Both the position numbers and the translations under genes were made by a program. Shown here one piece after another: positions 40,738 through 51,687 of a stretch of 64,000 nt of DNA. The DNA is from Pyropia yezoensis (taxonomy: Eukaryota > Rhodophyta > Bangiophyceae > Bangiales > Bangiaceae), in the NCBI GenBank assembly GCA_009829735.1, contig CM020618.1:42732878-42796877 (forward strand), in the 5' to 3' direction. Each line of letters starts with the position of its first letter. The first letter of the stretch is position 1. Below the pieces are notes generated by a model that was given only the letters and a program-made list of their open reading frames with translations, did not search any database and was not told the DNA's origin.

Positions 40738-42459
40738 CGCGCTCCGGGCGCACCCAGTCTGGCAATGAACAAGGCCTTCCTGCACGCGGTACGCACTGGC
40801 TGTTGGTGGCGTACCCATAGGCACTCGGGGGACGGCGGACGGGCAAGCGGGCGACGGTCGGGCGTGCAGCTGCTCCTTGCAGGGACGTCAGGGGGCCACG
40901 TCCACTTTGCCTCCGCGTCTATTCAGCGGCCCCCCTTGACATCGTCCAACAACATTGGACGAGATAAAAGCAGGAATGAGGCAGGAACCGACGCCCGAGA
41001 CGTCGCGCAGGAGAAGAAAAACAACAGCTATGTATATGTGTCGAGAAACGGAGTGGATGACGAGCGGCGCGACATCAGATGATACGCTTTGCGAGGCGCG
41101 ACTGACCGGCCGCGCGGGGTCAAGGCGCGCGCGCGCGGGGCGGAGCAGTGTGCAGCACTGCTCTGGGAATGCTGGGGAGGAAGCACATGGCTTCCTTCCT
41201 TGGAATCACAAACTTTGACTTGAGCCGGGGAATGGACTCGGTGTTTGGGTGTGACATTGCCCGGTTTTGACGGCGGTGGTGGCGGCAGCTGCCGTTGTGG
41301 TGGGGTCGGTGGTGGCGGACCTGGGCCGGGGGTGGGGGCGAGAGCCAGGGCGGAGGCGGTGACAGGGGCGAGGGTGGGAGCGGGGGCGGGTCCCGGGGCG
41401 TCAGTGGGTGGTGCGGCGGCAGCTGCGGTGGCGGGGGGGGCGGCTGCGGCGGCGGCGGCTGCAGTGGTGTGGCGAGGGAGGCGGCAGCAGCAGCGGCGGC
41501 GGGAGGGGCGCCCTCGACCACGATTGCGGCCCCTGCCAAGATTGTGCTGTCAAGCGTGTTGCTGGACGTCTCCGTTCCCCCCCATTAGAAAAGTCTTACC
41601 TGCCAGACGTGCCGACGAGCGTGCCCAAGAGCGTCTTCACTGCCGCCCTTATCACCAACCTATCGCGGGTGACGAGCCGCCGCTTCCGCCGCACCTCACG
41701 CTGCGGTCCACCGACGCGGCGGCCGTGCCGGCGGTAGGGGCGGCGCTGCGGCCGCTACTCGACGCGCACCTGTCGATGGAGGGTGACCAGGGGCAGCAAC
41801 ATTGCTGCCTTTGTTGTGACGTGCACTGAGGGGCTGTACACGCCCTGCCGCTCACTTGCTGACGCGGTGTCTGCGGGTTGGGGTAGCCGTGGGTGGTAGA
41901 GCGCGAGGGCGCCGGCAAAAGCGTTGCGGAGGGTGGTGGTCGTTGGCTCCCATGGCTGGTCACTGTCAGATGAGAGAGGAGTTTGGCAGCCGCCGCGAGC
42001 CCACCTCTGCAAGCGCCGCCCGCGGCGGCGGCGAGAGAGCACCTGCAAAGGCCCGGGCGGCAGCCCGGGTTGCCTGCAGTGGGGGAGGAGCGCGGGTAGC
42101 GCACACCGCGGCGACCGCGAGCCTCCAGAGCCTTTGGCGTCTTGAGCACCGTCAGCGCAGCCACAGGCGCCGGCGCGGACGCCTCCAGCCCCACCTCCGC
42201 GGCGACCCCCTCCCACCCACTCCAGCATGGGTCCTCCTCCCCCCCCCCCCCCCCCCCCACCTCGTATAACTGGGGCGCATATAACTGGATACAGACTGTA
42301 CTGTACTGTACAGTACTGTACAGTATGGCTGGACTCTCCGCGGCTGCCGTCACCCCACGGCGTAGAGGCAGTGGCAGAGCGGTAAATACATACATAGATA
42401 GAAAGGCGCCCGCGACCATCCCCCCAACCTTGGCGGCTGCCCCCCACTCCCCCACCCAG
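40738..42459. other. Mostly unresolved; coding-like pieces on both strands
   Basis: 40740-41240 holds no gene. At 41520-41830 plus-strand pieces in two frames look coding (KSYLPDVPTSVPKSVFTAALI, HLTLRSTDAAAVPAVGAAL) but need a frame change and have no clear start. At 41880-42300 minus-strand pieces such as AALTVLKTPKALEARGRRG could be the C-terminal exons of the CDK5RAP3 gene; candidate GT and AG sites lie near 42100 but I could not build a convincing join. Confidence 0.35.
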
Positions 42460-43422
42460 CCTTGTAGCCGCCACCGCCGCGTCCATCGCCGTAGAGGAGA
42501 GCGCGGCCGTCGCGGGGGGGGCGCCGACCGCGGCTGCTGCCGCGTCGCCGGCCGCCGCGTCGACGGCCGCCGCGGCCGCGGCCGCGGTCGTGGCGGTGGG
42601 GGTGGTGGTGGCGGTGGCGGTGGGGGTGGGGGTGGTGGTGGTGGTAGGGGTGGCGGGTGACGGTAGTGGTGGTGGCGGCGCCACGGCGGCGGTGGCGGGC
42701 GGAGGCTCCGGTGCGCCGCCCGCCGTGGCGGCGCGGACGCGGAGAAAGGCGGCGAGCTCGGCGAGGTCATCCAAGAGCGCGCGCCGCGTGGCGGATGATG
42801 CGAGCGGGTGCGCAGGGGCGGCGGCGGGGGGCGCCGCGTCCCCGCCGTCGGGCGTGCCACCGCCAGTGGCGGCCGCGCCGAGCCCACCGCCGCTGACGCT
42901 GCGGCTGCCACCGCCGCCATTGCCGTCGTTGCCGCCACCGCCATGATCAATAGCGCCGTCCCAGGCGCCGCCGCCACCAGCGCTACCAGCGCTGACGGGC
43001 GGCCGCGGCCCCCCGCGCGCGCCCTCAGGTCCAGGCGGTCCAACCCCCTCCACACCCTCCTCCTCCCCCTCTCCCTCCAAGCCCCCTTCCCCGAAGCAGC
43101 CCGTCCCCGCAGCCCGCATCGCCATCAGCGTCCCACACACCTCCTCTCCCCCCGCCGCGCCCCCCCCCCCCCCGCCACGGGCGAGACGCACCAGCGCAGC
43201 GCGTCGGTCACACCCGCCACCGCCACCGCCTCCGCCGCGGTGTCGAGGACGGTGGCCACCCGCCGCCGCTGCCGGAGTGCCGCCGCCACCCGTACCGCCG
43301 CCAGCCACGCCGCGAGCGCGCCGGCATCGACACGCGCGGCGGCGCCGGCGCCGCCGTCGGCGGGCCGCTGCCACAGCAGCGGCGGGGGGGCCCCCACGTC
43401 CAGCCCGGCGGTCGCGTCTGCG

Positions 43423-43469
<47 letters not shown>

Positions 43470-44038
43470 GCGATGCGCCGCCCTCCCCCGGCCGTCAATG
43501 TCCGCCACCACCGCCGCGGTGGCGGCGGCGGCGCGCCGCGCGGCGGGCGCGTCGACGCCAACGGCGGCGGTGAGGCTGCGGGCCGCGTCGGCCAGGTGGC
43601 CCCCCGCCCCGCCGCGGGTGTAGGCGGCGGCGGCGGCGGCCCGTGCGGGGGCGACCGGGGAGGGCACAGCCGCCGCGCAGGTGCACGTCCAGTAGTCGGG
43701 TGGTGGGTGGGGGGGGAGGGGGACGGCTGTGGTGCGTACCACAGGGGTGGTGGGGGTGGTGGTGGTGGTGGGAGAGATGGCGGATGGGGGGGGAGGTGGT
43801 TGTGGAAAGAGCGCCGCCGCAAGGGCGGCGTTGCGGTCGAGCAGCGGCAGCGAAGCGTTGAGGGCGGCCGTCGCCGCGGTGCGGCCGGCCGTGACGGCGG
43901 CGGCGTGGGCGGCCGTCACGTGGCGGCGGGAGAGGAGCCACTGGAGGAAGCGGCCGCCGTCAATCTCAATGGGCAGCTGCGCAACGTCGGGGGGGGAGGG
44001 TGCTGCCGCTGCCGCCGCCGACGGAAATAGAGAGACAT
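42460..44038 (-). CDS. CDK5RAP3 (LZAP/C53) homologue, C-terminus unresolved
   Basis: CDK5RAP3 works with UFL1 and DDRGK1 in ufmylation of ribosomes at the ER. After the start region the sequence reads LPIEIDGGRFLQWLLSRRHV, matching the highly conserved N-terminus of the family. It is followed by a long helical Ala-rich part (YTRGGAGGHLADAARSLTAAV) in the position of the conserved YLVELSSLLVRNVNYEI segment. Further on SSATRRALLDDLAELAAFLR matches the ETRNQFLDELMELEIFL segment. The likely ATG 44038 (MSLYFRRRRQRQHPPP) is one frame off the domain, with an 8-C run (complement of 43988-43995) between; a second break sits at the 13-base C run 43161-43173. Both look like homopolymer errors. Long Ala, Gly and Thr runs are inserted. 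Conserved C-terminal helices should follow but are not resolved. Confidence 0.68.
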
Positions 44039-46231
44039 GTTGCCGTGTCGGCGTGCGGCGGGCCGTGGGGGGGGGCAATGGGGGGCGGCAAGGGGGGACA
44101 GAGAGGGAAGGGAAGGCACTCCTACTAAAGCGTCGTCGGCTGCCGCGCCCGCGTGAACGTGGGCCCCCCCTCGCGACTTTGACGTACACACATATACAAA
44201 ATGTGACTACAAGCGTGCTCGGTACCTGCCCATCGGGCAGGCCTTCCTGATTCTGGCCAGTCCAAGCGGTGCGGGCACTGCCACCCTGCCCGTGGTGGCC
44301 GTAGCGGTGGCGGCAGTAGCGGGGGGCGCCGCCGCGCCAGGCGCCACAACCACCTCGTCCGTGGCGTGGGCGGCGGCGGCGACCGCACCGGTGCGGTGGC
44401 GGCCGGGGTGCACGTCTACTGGCGGGGTGGGGGGGGGGGGCAGGCGGCGGTAGGCCAATACGAGCTCAAGATTGGCCCCCCGTCGGGAGCATGACGCACG
44501 CCGCCGCCACGGCGGTGCGCGCGCTGCCGCCGACGTGGGCTCGCGCCGGGTGTTGGCCGAGGCGGGTGCTCCCTTGGGCGCGCCGCGTGCCGGGGGGCGC
44601 GCGCTGCAGCCAGCCAACGAGGAGGCGACCGACGGCGGGGGCCCTCGACGTGAGTGCCGCGGTCTAGCGGGGTGGGGGCTGCTGCCGCCAACGTCCCGGG
44701 CAGCACACCCCTCTAGCGGTGGTGATTGTTCGTCGGGCCATATTGGCCGCCCTGGCGGCCAATATGGTCCCCCCTCGCCCGCGGGGGGGGGAGGGTCGGA
44801 CAGCGGGTGCCGCAGAGCCCCGGGCGGGGGACCATCATTGGCGGCTTGGCGCCCTCTCTTCCCATCCCCCCTCCGCCTCCCCCCTTCCCCCCGCCCCCCC
44901 CCACCCACACACAGTTGGCACTACCGACGCGGTGCAGAGAGGGGGGGCAGACCAGATGTTTGGCAGACCAGATGTTTGCCCCCTGCAAGCCCACTCCCTC
45001 CGACGGCCTGGTGTTTGCTCGCGGGTCGTAGCTTTTCGATGTTAGCCAAGAGGTTGGAGTCTTTTACAAACAGTCAATGGACGCTCCCCCACGTTACCGG
45101 TCCCCGCCGCCCTTCCCCCGCCCTGAACCACCGCGTCCCTCCCCTCTGCGGGGACACTGCACGCCCCATCGGTCGTGGGACTTGCAGGGCTAGGTTCCCC
45201 CCACACCGACAGTGAGCTGCCCCGCGCGACGACGGCGCGGCGGCGACGACAGCGACCGCGGCGACGACAGCGGCGGCGGCGACGACAGCGGCGGCGGCGA
45301 CGACAGCGGCGGCGGCGCCCGCTGCGTCCGCAGCGACGACCACAGTAGACCCGACCCCGTCTGCCAGCGCCCACAGCAGGCTGCCCCCGCTTTGCCGGCC
45401 GCCCCCATCCCGTCGCGCACCACCAGCCGCCCCTCCCCCCCTCCCCCCGGGCGGTGCCGCCGCCGTGCGTCGCGGTCACGCGCCCGCGACCGCCACCCGG
45501 AACTGTTGTGGACGAGGCGACCGCAATGCACCTTGGGGGGGTGGGGGGGTGGATTGACCCGTTGCCTGCCGCTGCCCGAGTCGGTCCGACAACGGCACAC
45601 CCCCCACCCCGCCCCACCCCCGCACACCCCGCCACGCCCTCCCCCCCCACGCCCCAGCGGTGACGTCCTCTTGGGCGGCCCACAACCGCCCCCCTGTGCG
45701 CGCCATCCCACGGGGCGACCTCTCCCACCCCGCTGGCGGCCCCCCGCCGCCTCTGCTCCCGTGCGAGGTGGAACACGCAACTTGCATGAGCGACCACCGC
45801 GGATGACACATTTTTTGCATCGGCCGGCGGCGGCGGCGGCGGGCCGGCGGCGGTTGCGCAGATCCGTCGCCACGCGCGCCATTCTGGCGGCGGCCAATCA
45901 GGCAGAGACACGACGGGCAGCTTCCCGCGCACGTCGGGCGGCTATGGGCCGCTCACGTGCGGGCGGGGGTGTGCTGTCACTCGTCTGTCGGCCACCAGTC
46001 GGCCGGCCGCGGTGGCGGCGGGGCCACGAGACGCATCGCGTCTGGGCAATGGATCAGGGCCTGGCCAACAGCCGACCAGGCCAGCGGCGTGGAGAGCTCG
46101 GCTGCGTTCCGTGTGAAAGCCAGGTCGCCAAACGCGAGCTCCCACTACCTCGGCTGTCCCACTTCCCTCCCCTCCCCCACCCCCCCCACCCCCTCCGCTT
46201 CCCGCCCCCTCCCATCCCTTCCTCTGCTGCC
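44039..46231. other. Divergent promoter region of 2.2 kb
   Basis: Between the CDK5RAP3 homologue (minus) and the dipeptidase gene (plus). All frames have long low-complexity open stretches (for example 45042-45932 minus) without domain patterns, so I call no gene. One plus-strand piece near 44230 (LPIGQAFLILASPSGAGTAT) looks more protein-like but has no start. The last 100 bases before 46232 are C/T-rich, a common leader style here. Confidence 0.4.
44738..44767. promoter_or_regulatory. Perfect CCAAT-type palindrome
   Basis: CCATATTGGCCGCC, a two-base spacer, and its exact complement GGCGGCCAATATGG. It contains two CCAAT boxes facing apart and lies between divergent genes. Promoter role is inferred. 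Confidence 0.4.
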
Positions 46232-48397
46232 ATGGCTCCTCCCCGGAGGTGGGCCACGGCGGCTGCCCTGGCGGCTGCCACCGCGGCGGCGGCGGCGGCC
46301 ACCGCCGCTGGCCACTGCACGACCATGATCGTGACGCCCGGCGCGTCGGCCGACGGGTCGGTCCTGACGTCCTCCACCTCTGACTGCAAGGACTGTGACT
46401 TTCGGCTCGCCCGCGTTGCTGCCCGCACCCATGACGGCGCCGGCACGCCGCCGCCGCGGCCAGTGTACGAGGCCAAGTTCAACTTTCCCCACCTGGTCAC
46501 CGCCGGGCGGTCGCCGACGTGGGAGGCGGCCAACCTGGAGCCCGAGGGCCTCCCACAGGTGGCCAAGTGGCTGCCCCACACCAAGCCCATGAGCTCGGTG
46601 CCGGGCGTCAACGCGACGGCGGCGCTCTACGAGACGGGCTCTGGCTACGCCCTCCTCAACGAGCACCAGCTGGCCATGGGCGAGAGCTCCTGCCCCGCGG
46701 CGTTTGCGTCCAAACCCGTGTCGGACGGGGGCAAGGCGCTGTTGGATATTGCGGAGCTCAGCCGCCTCGCCCTGGAGCGCACCCGCACGGCGCGGGACGC
46801 CATCGCCCTGATGGGTGCGCTCGCGGAGAAGTATGGCTACTATGGCGCCGAGTGGGCTGATGAGACCACCAAGTTTGACGAGGCCGGCGAGGCGCTGATG
46901 GTGGGCGATACGACCGAAGCGTGGGTCTTCCACATCCTCCCCGATGACACGGGTGCGTCGGCGGTGTGGGCGGCGCAGCGGGTGCCCGACGGGCACATGA
47001 CGGCGGTTGCTAACAACTTTGTCATCCGGGGGGTCAACGGGTCGGACAGCGACCACTTTATGTTTTCCGACTCCGTGCACGAGGTGGCCACGCGGCTGGG
47101 CCTGTGGGACGGCAAGGGCCTCCTTGACTTTACGGGCGTGTATGGGCAGGCGAGATCGGCTGTTCACGGCTCCTACTCGACCCGCCGGGTGTGGCGGGTG
47201 TTTACGCTCGCCGTCCCGGGGCTGGACCTCCCCTCCCACACCGACGCGTTGATGAGCAACTACCCCTTCTCGGTGGCACCGACCAAGAAAGTTGACCTTG
47301 CCCGCATGGTGTCGTTCCAGCGGGACCACTATGAGGGCACCGAGTTTGACACGACCGTTGGCCTGGCGGGCGGTCCGTTTGGGGACCCCGACCGCTACGA
47401 CGCTGGGCCGGTGGGCAACATGAGCAGGGAACGGGCAACGTACGGCGAGTTTCCCCGCACCATCTCCCTCTTCCGCACGTCGTACAGCTACGTGGCGCGG
47501 TCGTCGGCGGCGCTGCCATCGACGGTTGGGGCGATGCTCCTGTTTGCGCCCCACGCGGCGGGGACGAGCGCGTACGTTCCATTTTACCTGGCCGGCGAGG
47601 CGGTCCCCCCCGCGTATGCGACCGGCTCCCTCTTCCGCTTCCGCGGGGACGTGGCCTACTGGGCGGTGGCGGTGGTGGCCAACTGGGTGCACAAGTACTA
47701 CGTCCACGCCATTGAGGATGTGCGTGCCCTGCAGGCGGGCCTCGAGGCGGACATCCGCAACGGGAGCTTGGCCACCTTTGAGGCGGACGCCGCCGCGCGC
47801 CTGCGCAAGGCCTCCGAGCCCAAGGACGTCCGCGCCGTGACGGAGACACTGTCTGCGTACACCACCTCCCGAGCGGCCGCCACCGTTGCGGCCTATGCGG
47901 ACGCCTTTCCCGCGCTGGTGGCAAAGTTCCACGACGGGTTTATCCGCACTGGCGAGACGGCGCCGTCGGTGACGATGACGACCATGTTCTACCCCGAGTG
48001 GTGGCTCGAGGCCGTTGGCTACTTCCGTGCGGGCGACGCGGCCAAGGCGGAGGCGGCCGCCCGGGCGGCCGGGGAGGACCCCGCCGCCGCTGCGGCCGCG
48101 GCGCTCGCCGCGGACGATGCGGTGGTGCCTGTGGTGGTGGCGCCCGCGCCGGCGGGCTCGGGCCTGGCGGCCGACGGCGGGGGCGACTCCTCCCCGACGT
48201 CTGGGGGTCCCGCCGTGACCAATGGCGCGGGGGTAGGCGGTGGCAAGGCGTCCCCGGGAGGGCTGTGGGGCGGCACCACCCACCTTGTGCTCTTTGTGGC
48301 GGGGGTGGTGTCGGGCATGGGCGGCGGCTTCCTCCTCGCCTGGTGGGTCGGCCGCCTGCAGCGCCGTGGTGGCTACCGGGAGATTGGGGGCTCGTAG
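46232..48397 (+). CDS. Secreted/membrane-anchored C69 family dipeptidase
   Basis: 721 residues from ATG 46232 (CTGCCATGGCT context). Residues 1-28 form a signal peptide (MAPPRRWATAAALAAATAAA). Cys29 begins CTTMIVTPGASADGSVL, the mark of peptidase family C69, an N-terminal-nucleophile family in which the Cys exposed by processing is catalytic. Family motifs follow: PVYEAKFNFPHLVTA, LYETGSGYALLNEHQLAMGE, LARMVSFQRDHYEGTEFD, RTISLFRTSYSYVARSSA. A Gly/Ala linker leads to a membrane span at about 683-706 (HLVLFVAGVVSGMGGGFLLA) and a short basic cytoplasmic tail ending YREIGGS, so it is a type I membrane protein of the secretory pathway or lysosome-like vacuole. The frame is uninterrupted. Substrates are unknown; bacterial relatives cut dipeptides. 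Confidence 0.88.
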   Translation: MAPPRRWATAAALAAATAAAAAATAAGHCTTMIVTPGASADGSVLTSSTSDCKDCDFRLARVAARTHDGAGTPPPRPVYEAKFNFPHLVTAGRSPTWEAANLEPEGLPQVAKWLPHTKPMSSVPGVNATAALYETGSGYALLNEHQLAMGESSCPAAFASKPVSDGGKALLDIAELSRLALERTRTARDAIALMGALAEKYGYYGAEWADETTKFDEAGEALMVGDTTEAWVFHILPDDTGASAVWAAQRVPDGHMTAVANNFVIRGVNGSDSDHFMFSDSVHEVATRLGLWDGKGLLDFTGVYGQARSAVHGSYSTRRVWRVFTLAVPGLDLPSHTDALMSNYPFSVAPTKKVDLARMVSFQRDHYEGTEFDTTVGLAGGPFGDPDRYDAGPVGNMSRERATYGEFPRTISLFRTSYSYVARSSAALPSTVGAMLLFAPHAAGTSAYVPFYLAGEAVPPAYATGSLFRFRGDVAYWAVAVVANWVHKYYVHAIEDVRALQAGLEADIRNGSLATFEADAAARLRKASEPKDVRAVTETLSAYTTSRAAATVAAYADAFPALVAKFHDGFIRTGETAPSVTMTTMFYPEWWLEAVGYFRAGDAAKAEAAARAAGEDPAAAAAAALAADDAVVPVVVAPAPAGSGLAADGGGDSSPTSGGPAVTNGAGVGGGKASPGGLWGGTTHLVLFVAGVVSGMGGGFLLAWWVGRLQRRGGYREIGGS

Positions 48398-48640
48398 GCA
48401 ACGGTGTGGGTGGCAGGCCTACCGCCTGTGGCAAACGCTTTCCTCTTTTTTTTCTTTTTGGTAGCACACGGGGCAGCGGCGGACCCTATCTGTGTATATG
48501 AGATAGAATATCTGCTCGTGAGACTCTACGCAGTTTGGTTTGGGAAGTTTTGGCCCTACCTACGTATGAAAACTTGAGGCTGTTTCCAATGATCATGGAG
48601 GTGACCCCGACGCCCCAGGTGAGCGCCCTGCCGGGCACGG

Positions 48641-48910
48641 TCAGCAGCACGTACAGTCGTCATTGACAACGATGCCCGTCGTGTTGGCCGTCGTGACCAC
48701 GCGGTTGGTGATGCGCGTACAGTCATAGAACGCGTCGAGAAGTGGTTTCGTGTCCTGCACCACGTCTGGAGCGGCCGCTCCCTGACGGGCGGTGGGGGTT
48801 GCGGCACCGCCAGGGGGGTGCACCCGTGCTGTGGAGGCCGCGGCGCAGGCGGCGACGACAAAGGACGCGGCCGCTACCAGCCGGCAGGTGGTAGACTCAG
48901 CGACCTTCAT
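48641..48910 (-). CDS. Small secreted Cys-containing protein, 89 aa
   Basis: From ATG 48910: MKVAESTTCRLVAAASFVVA, a good signal peptide with likely cleavage after ACAAASTA, then a short Pro/Gly/Ala region and a compact end with NTT and a CTCC C-terminus (VVNDDCTCC). It is convergent with the dipeptidase gene. The frame extends 17 codons further up. No family recognised; small size keeps confidence modest. Confidence 0.45.
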   Translation of the reverse strand: MKVAESTTCRLVAAASFVVAACAAASTARVHPPGGAATPTARQGAAAPDVVQDTKPLLDAFYDCTRITNRVVTTANTTGIVVNDDCTCC

Positions 48911-50569
48911 GGCAGTGGCCTGCTCGCCCAGCTCCGCCGCCCTCAGTTGCGTTTGGCGCACGGCCCGTGAGGACCGCGGTCGTCCGTGGCGTCGGGGGAA
49001 AGAAACTTCAGCAGCAGTCCACTGCTCTCGCCTCGTGGCGGGGTGGTGTCACAAAAGCGCTTAAAGTTTTAGTCCAGCCTCTCCAGTCACGCCTAAATTT
49101 AGTGGCATATCGGCATCCCAAGGGCACTGTCGGGTCCCGGAAGGCTCTGGTTGCTGGGATACCTCTTCCTGCCAGCTGGCAGATAGATGTATGCCAGCAG
49201 CAAGAGCATGCTGCAGCAGAACGAGAGCGAAGAGAAAAAGAACATGTCATGTCTCGCAACAGAGGCAGTCCATGGTATCTTGACTCCGTCGCCTTCCCCT
49301 TCCGCGTCGACGCGGCCGCTACACAGGCAGGGCGACGACGGCCGGCCAATCGCCGAGCGGCCGGTCTCGCTCATAACGGACCGACGCATCGAAGGCGTGC
49401 GTGATAGCAGCGGGTGACCAGCGCGGACCGAATCGCGGTGGTACCTTCTGGCGGTGGCCCTGCTGTTCACTGTGACTGGCGCCACCAATCTCCCAGCAGC
49501 CGCCGCCGCCCGCCGTCACTGACGCTGCCACCAGCCCAAACTCCCCCCCTCCCCCCCTTCTTCCCCCGCCAGCACACGCTTCTGGGTGCCTCGTACTGGG
49601 GATGGCGCGCTGCCGACGAGGCGGGCGGGCCCTCCTGCAGTGCCGCCCCCCGGCCCGCGCCGCCACGGCCGTGATGCCACGTCCTGCGGTGAGCAGGGCA
49701 CGACGCCCGGTGGGGGGTGGCGCGGGCGCGCTGATGGCGCGTCGAGCTGGGTGCGCCGCCGTCGCCGCCGCCGTCTCCGCCGCCGTCGCCGCCGCCGTCG
49801 CCGCCGCCGTCGCCGCTGCCGCCGCCGCCGCCGCCGCCGCTGCCGCCGCCGCCACCACCCGCAGCGCGGCCGCCGCGCCTGCTGGACGGCGCTGCCATGA
49901 CCGCAGCGGCGGCGCTGCCGCGGAAGCATCCGCCTCGCGCCGCAGCGTGTTCGGCTGTGCGCGTTGCGGCGGTGGCGGAGATGGCGGGCCCGTCGGTGAG
50001 AGTCGGTGAGAGTCGTGCCCCGTGAGGCGGCGCATGGATGACGCGCATCAATACGGCACCCTTACCCCGTCCGCGTCCCTGTCCGGCAGGCATCCTTCAC
50101 CCAGACGCAAAATAAGAGGCACTTGCTTCTGTCACGGCTCTGTTGGAAGGAAGAGCACTCTCAAGCCGTCGTGGGCCTTGCTCCGGCCATTAGGATGAGC
50201 AGAGTGGCCCCCCCCCGGCCGCAGGCCTCCGCCTCCTAACCTGCCCGTCCACGCTCAGCGCCCCGCCAGCCATTGGGCACCGATCGTCTTGGACGGGGAC
50301 CCTGCCGCCGCGGTGGTGCTGCTATCCTTACTGCCCGCGACCGCCCCTCTTCCCCGTTTGACAGCGTGCCCTGGCACTGACGGTGACGCCCCGCTGGTGA
50401 GTTTGCGGCACCCGCTGGCAGCAGCAGTCTCGTTGGCGGCGCGGCGGGACATTGCGGTCGCTACCTCGGCCCGGCTGCGGCTGCTCCCCCTCTTCCTTGT
50501 CCCCGCCTCGCCCCCCTTCCGCGCCCCCCCCCCCCGCCCCCGCCGCCCGTGGCCGTCTGCGGCGCCACC
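48911..50569. other. Intergenic, low-complexity
   Basis: Open frames on both strands arise from GCC/GTC repeats and are not credible. CCAAT boxes face both ways near 49345 and 49485. A C run and a Pro/Arg-rich open stretch lead into the HPRT start. Confidence 0.45.
49755..49857. repeat. CCG/CCGTCG tandem repeat
   Basis: About 100 bases of GCC with regular GTC interruptions. Non-coding as far as I can tell. Confidence 0.9.
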
Positions 50570-51259
50570 ATGGCGCAGGCCAATGGCGCTGCTGGCGACC
50601 ATGTCCCGGCCGCGGCGGCGGGGACCAACCCGGCCCCCCCCCCGCGCGCCACCCACACGGCGGGGCGCCCCTCCCCCGTCTTCCCCGGCATCCCCCCGTC
50701 GGCGGCAACCACCCTGGACGTCCCCCCCGCGTGGGCGCCCGTCATCTCGTCGGTGCTCTTCTCCCCCCCCGCCATTGCGGAGCGCATCCGCTCCCTCGCG
50801 GCGTGCCTGGCCGACTGCTACGCGGGCCTCAACCCGGCGCTGCTGTGCATCCTGTCTGGGTCGGCCATCTTTGCGGCGGACCTGTCGCGGGCGCTCCCCT
50901 TTGAGCACACCCTCCACTACGCCCGCGCGTCCTCGTACGTTGGCACCGCCTCGTCGGGCACCATTACGCTGTCGGGGGTGGAGGGGGCGGAGCTGGCCGG
51001 CCGCCACGTGCTTGTCGTGGAGGATATTGTCGACACGGGGCGGACGCTCGCGGCGCTTGCGCCAGTCCTGGGCGGCGTTGGCGCCGCGTCTGTGGAGGTG
51101 GTGACGCTGCTGGACAAGGTGGAGGTGGCCAAGGTGCCGGGCGTGCCTGCCGTCAAGTACGTGGCGTTTGCGTGCCCTAACGCTTTTGTGGTGGGATATG
51201 GGATGGACTTCAATGGCCGGTTGAGGCACCTGCCGTTTGTGGGGGTGTTCAAACAGTGA
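50570..51259 (+). CDS. Hypoxanthine(-guanine) phosphoribosyltransferase
   Basis: 229 residues from ATG 50570 (CCACCATGGCG context). It transfers phosphoribosyl from PRPP to hypoxanthine or guanine in purine salvage. The PRPP-binding motif VLVVEDIVDTGRTL is at 147-160 with the two acidic residues before DTG; loop regions LCILSGSAIFAADLSRAL (92-109) and RASSYVGTASSG (119-130) precede it, and the purine-site end FVVGYGMDFNGRLRHLPFVG is at 206-225 with the family's VGYG.D.N. The first ~50 residues are Pro/Ala-rich and not part of the fold; they may be a targeting or spacer extension. A single clean exon. Confidence 0.88.
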   Translation: MAQANGAAGDHVPAAAAGTNPAPPPRATHTAGRPSPVFPGIPPSAATTLDVPPAWAPVISSVLFSPPAIAERIRSLAACLADCYAGLNPALLCILSGSAIFAADLSRALPFEHTLHYARASSYVGTASSGTITLSGVEGAELAGRHVLVVEDIVDTGRTLAALAPVLGGVGAASVEVVTLLDKVEVAKVPGVPAVKYVAFACPNAFVVGYGMDFNGRLRHLPFVGVFKQ

Positions 51260-51687
51260 GCTGCTTGTTCTTTTTTTCTTATTCCGTCCGTGTCCCCATT
51301 CGGTTTGTGAGGCCCCGCTGGTGGCCCTGGCTGCCGTGATTGAGATGACTACCTCCTCAATCGCAAGCGAGCAACGAGGGGCAGCTGAGAACAACCCACC
51401 AGCAGCACAAGCTGGTGGTGCCAGAGGTGTCAACGGTTGCTATATACATTTCTTGTTGGAGGCAGTACAGCGGCTGTGCGTTCTCACCGCGTCATCTAAA
51501 GGCTTTAGGACCAAGGTCAGCGTCGCTACCTGTTCCTGTTCACCAAAAAACAGAAAAGAACACGCATCGTACACGAGAACAGCCACACAGACCCTGCCCC
51601 CCCCCCAAAAAAAAGATGCACAGTACGTGACTGCCGCTTCCCGCAGCAGGACCCCCCCCGTCTTCTCAGTAGCACCGCCACCCAGCG
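51260..51687. other. Convergent intergenic region
   Basis: Holds the 3' ends of HPRT (plus) and the two-exon gene (minus). Contains a T-rich stretch at 51268-51280 and A/C runs near 51595-51615. No ORF supported. Confidence 0.5.

Noticed and set aside
45042..45932. Dipeptidase gene starting far upstream, since its frame is open from 45212
   Set aside because: The signal peptide at 46232 followed by the catalytic Cys29 fixes the start; upstream residues are Arg/Pro-rich noise.
34439..46145. Many 200-700-codon open frames on both strands, for example 36691-38499 as a whole, 44207-44908 and 45042-45932
   Set aside because: High GC removes stop codons. These frames are runs of Ala, Gly, Pro, Arg or His without domains and overlap better candidates in other frames.
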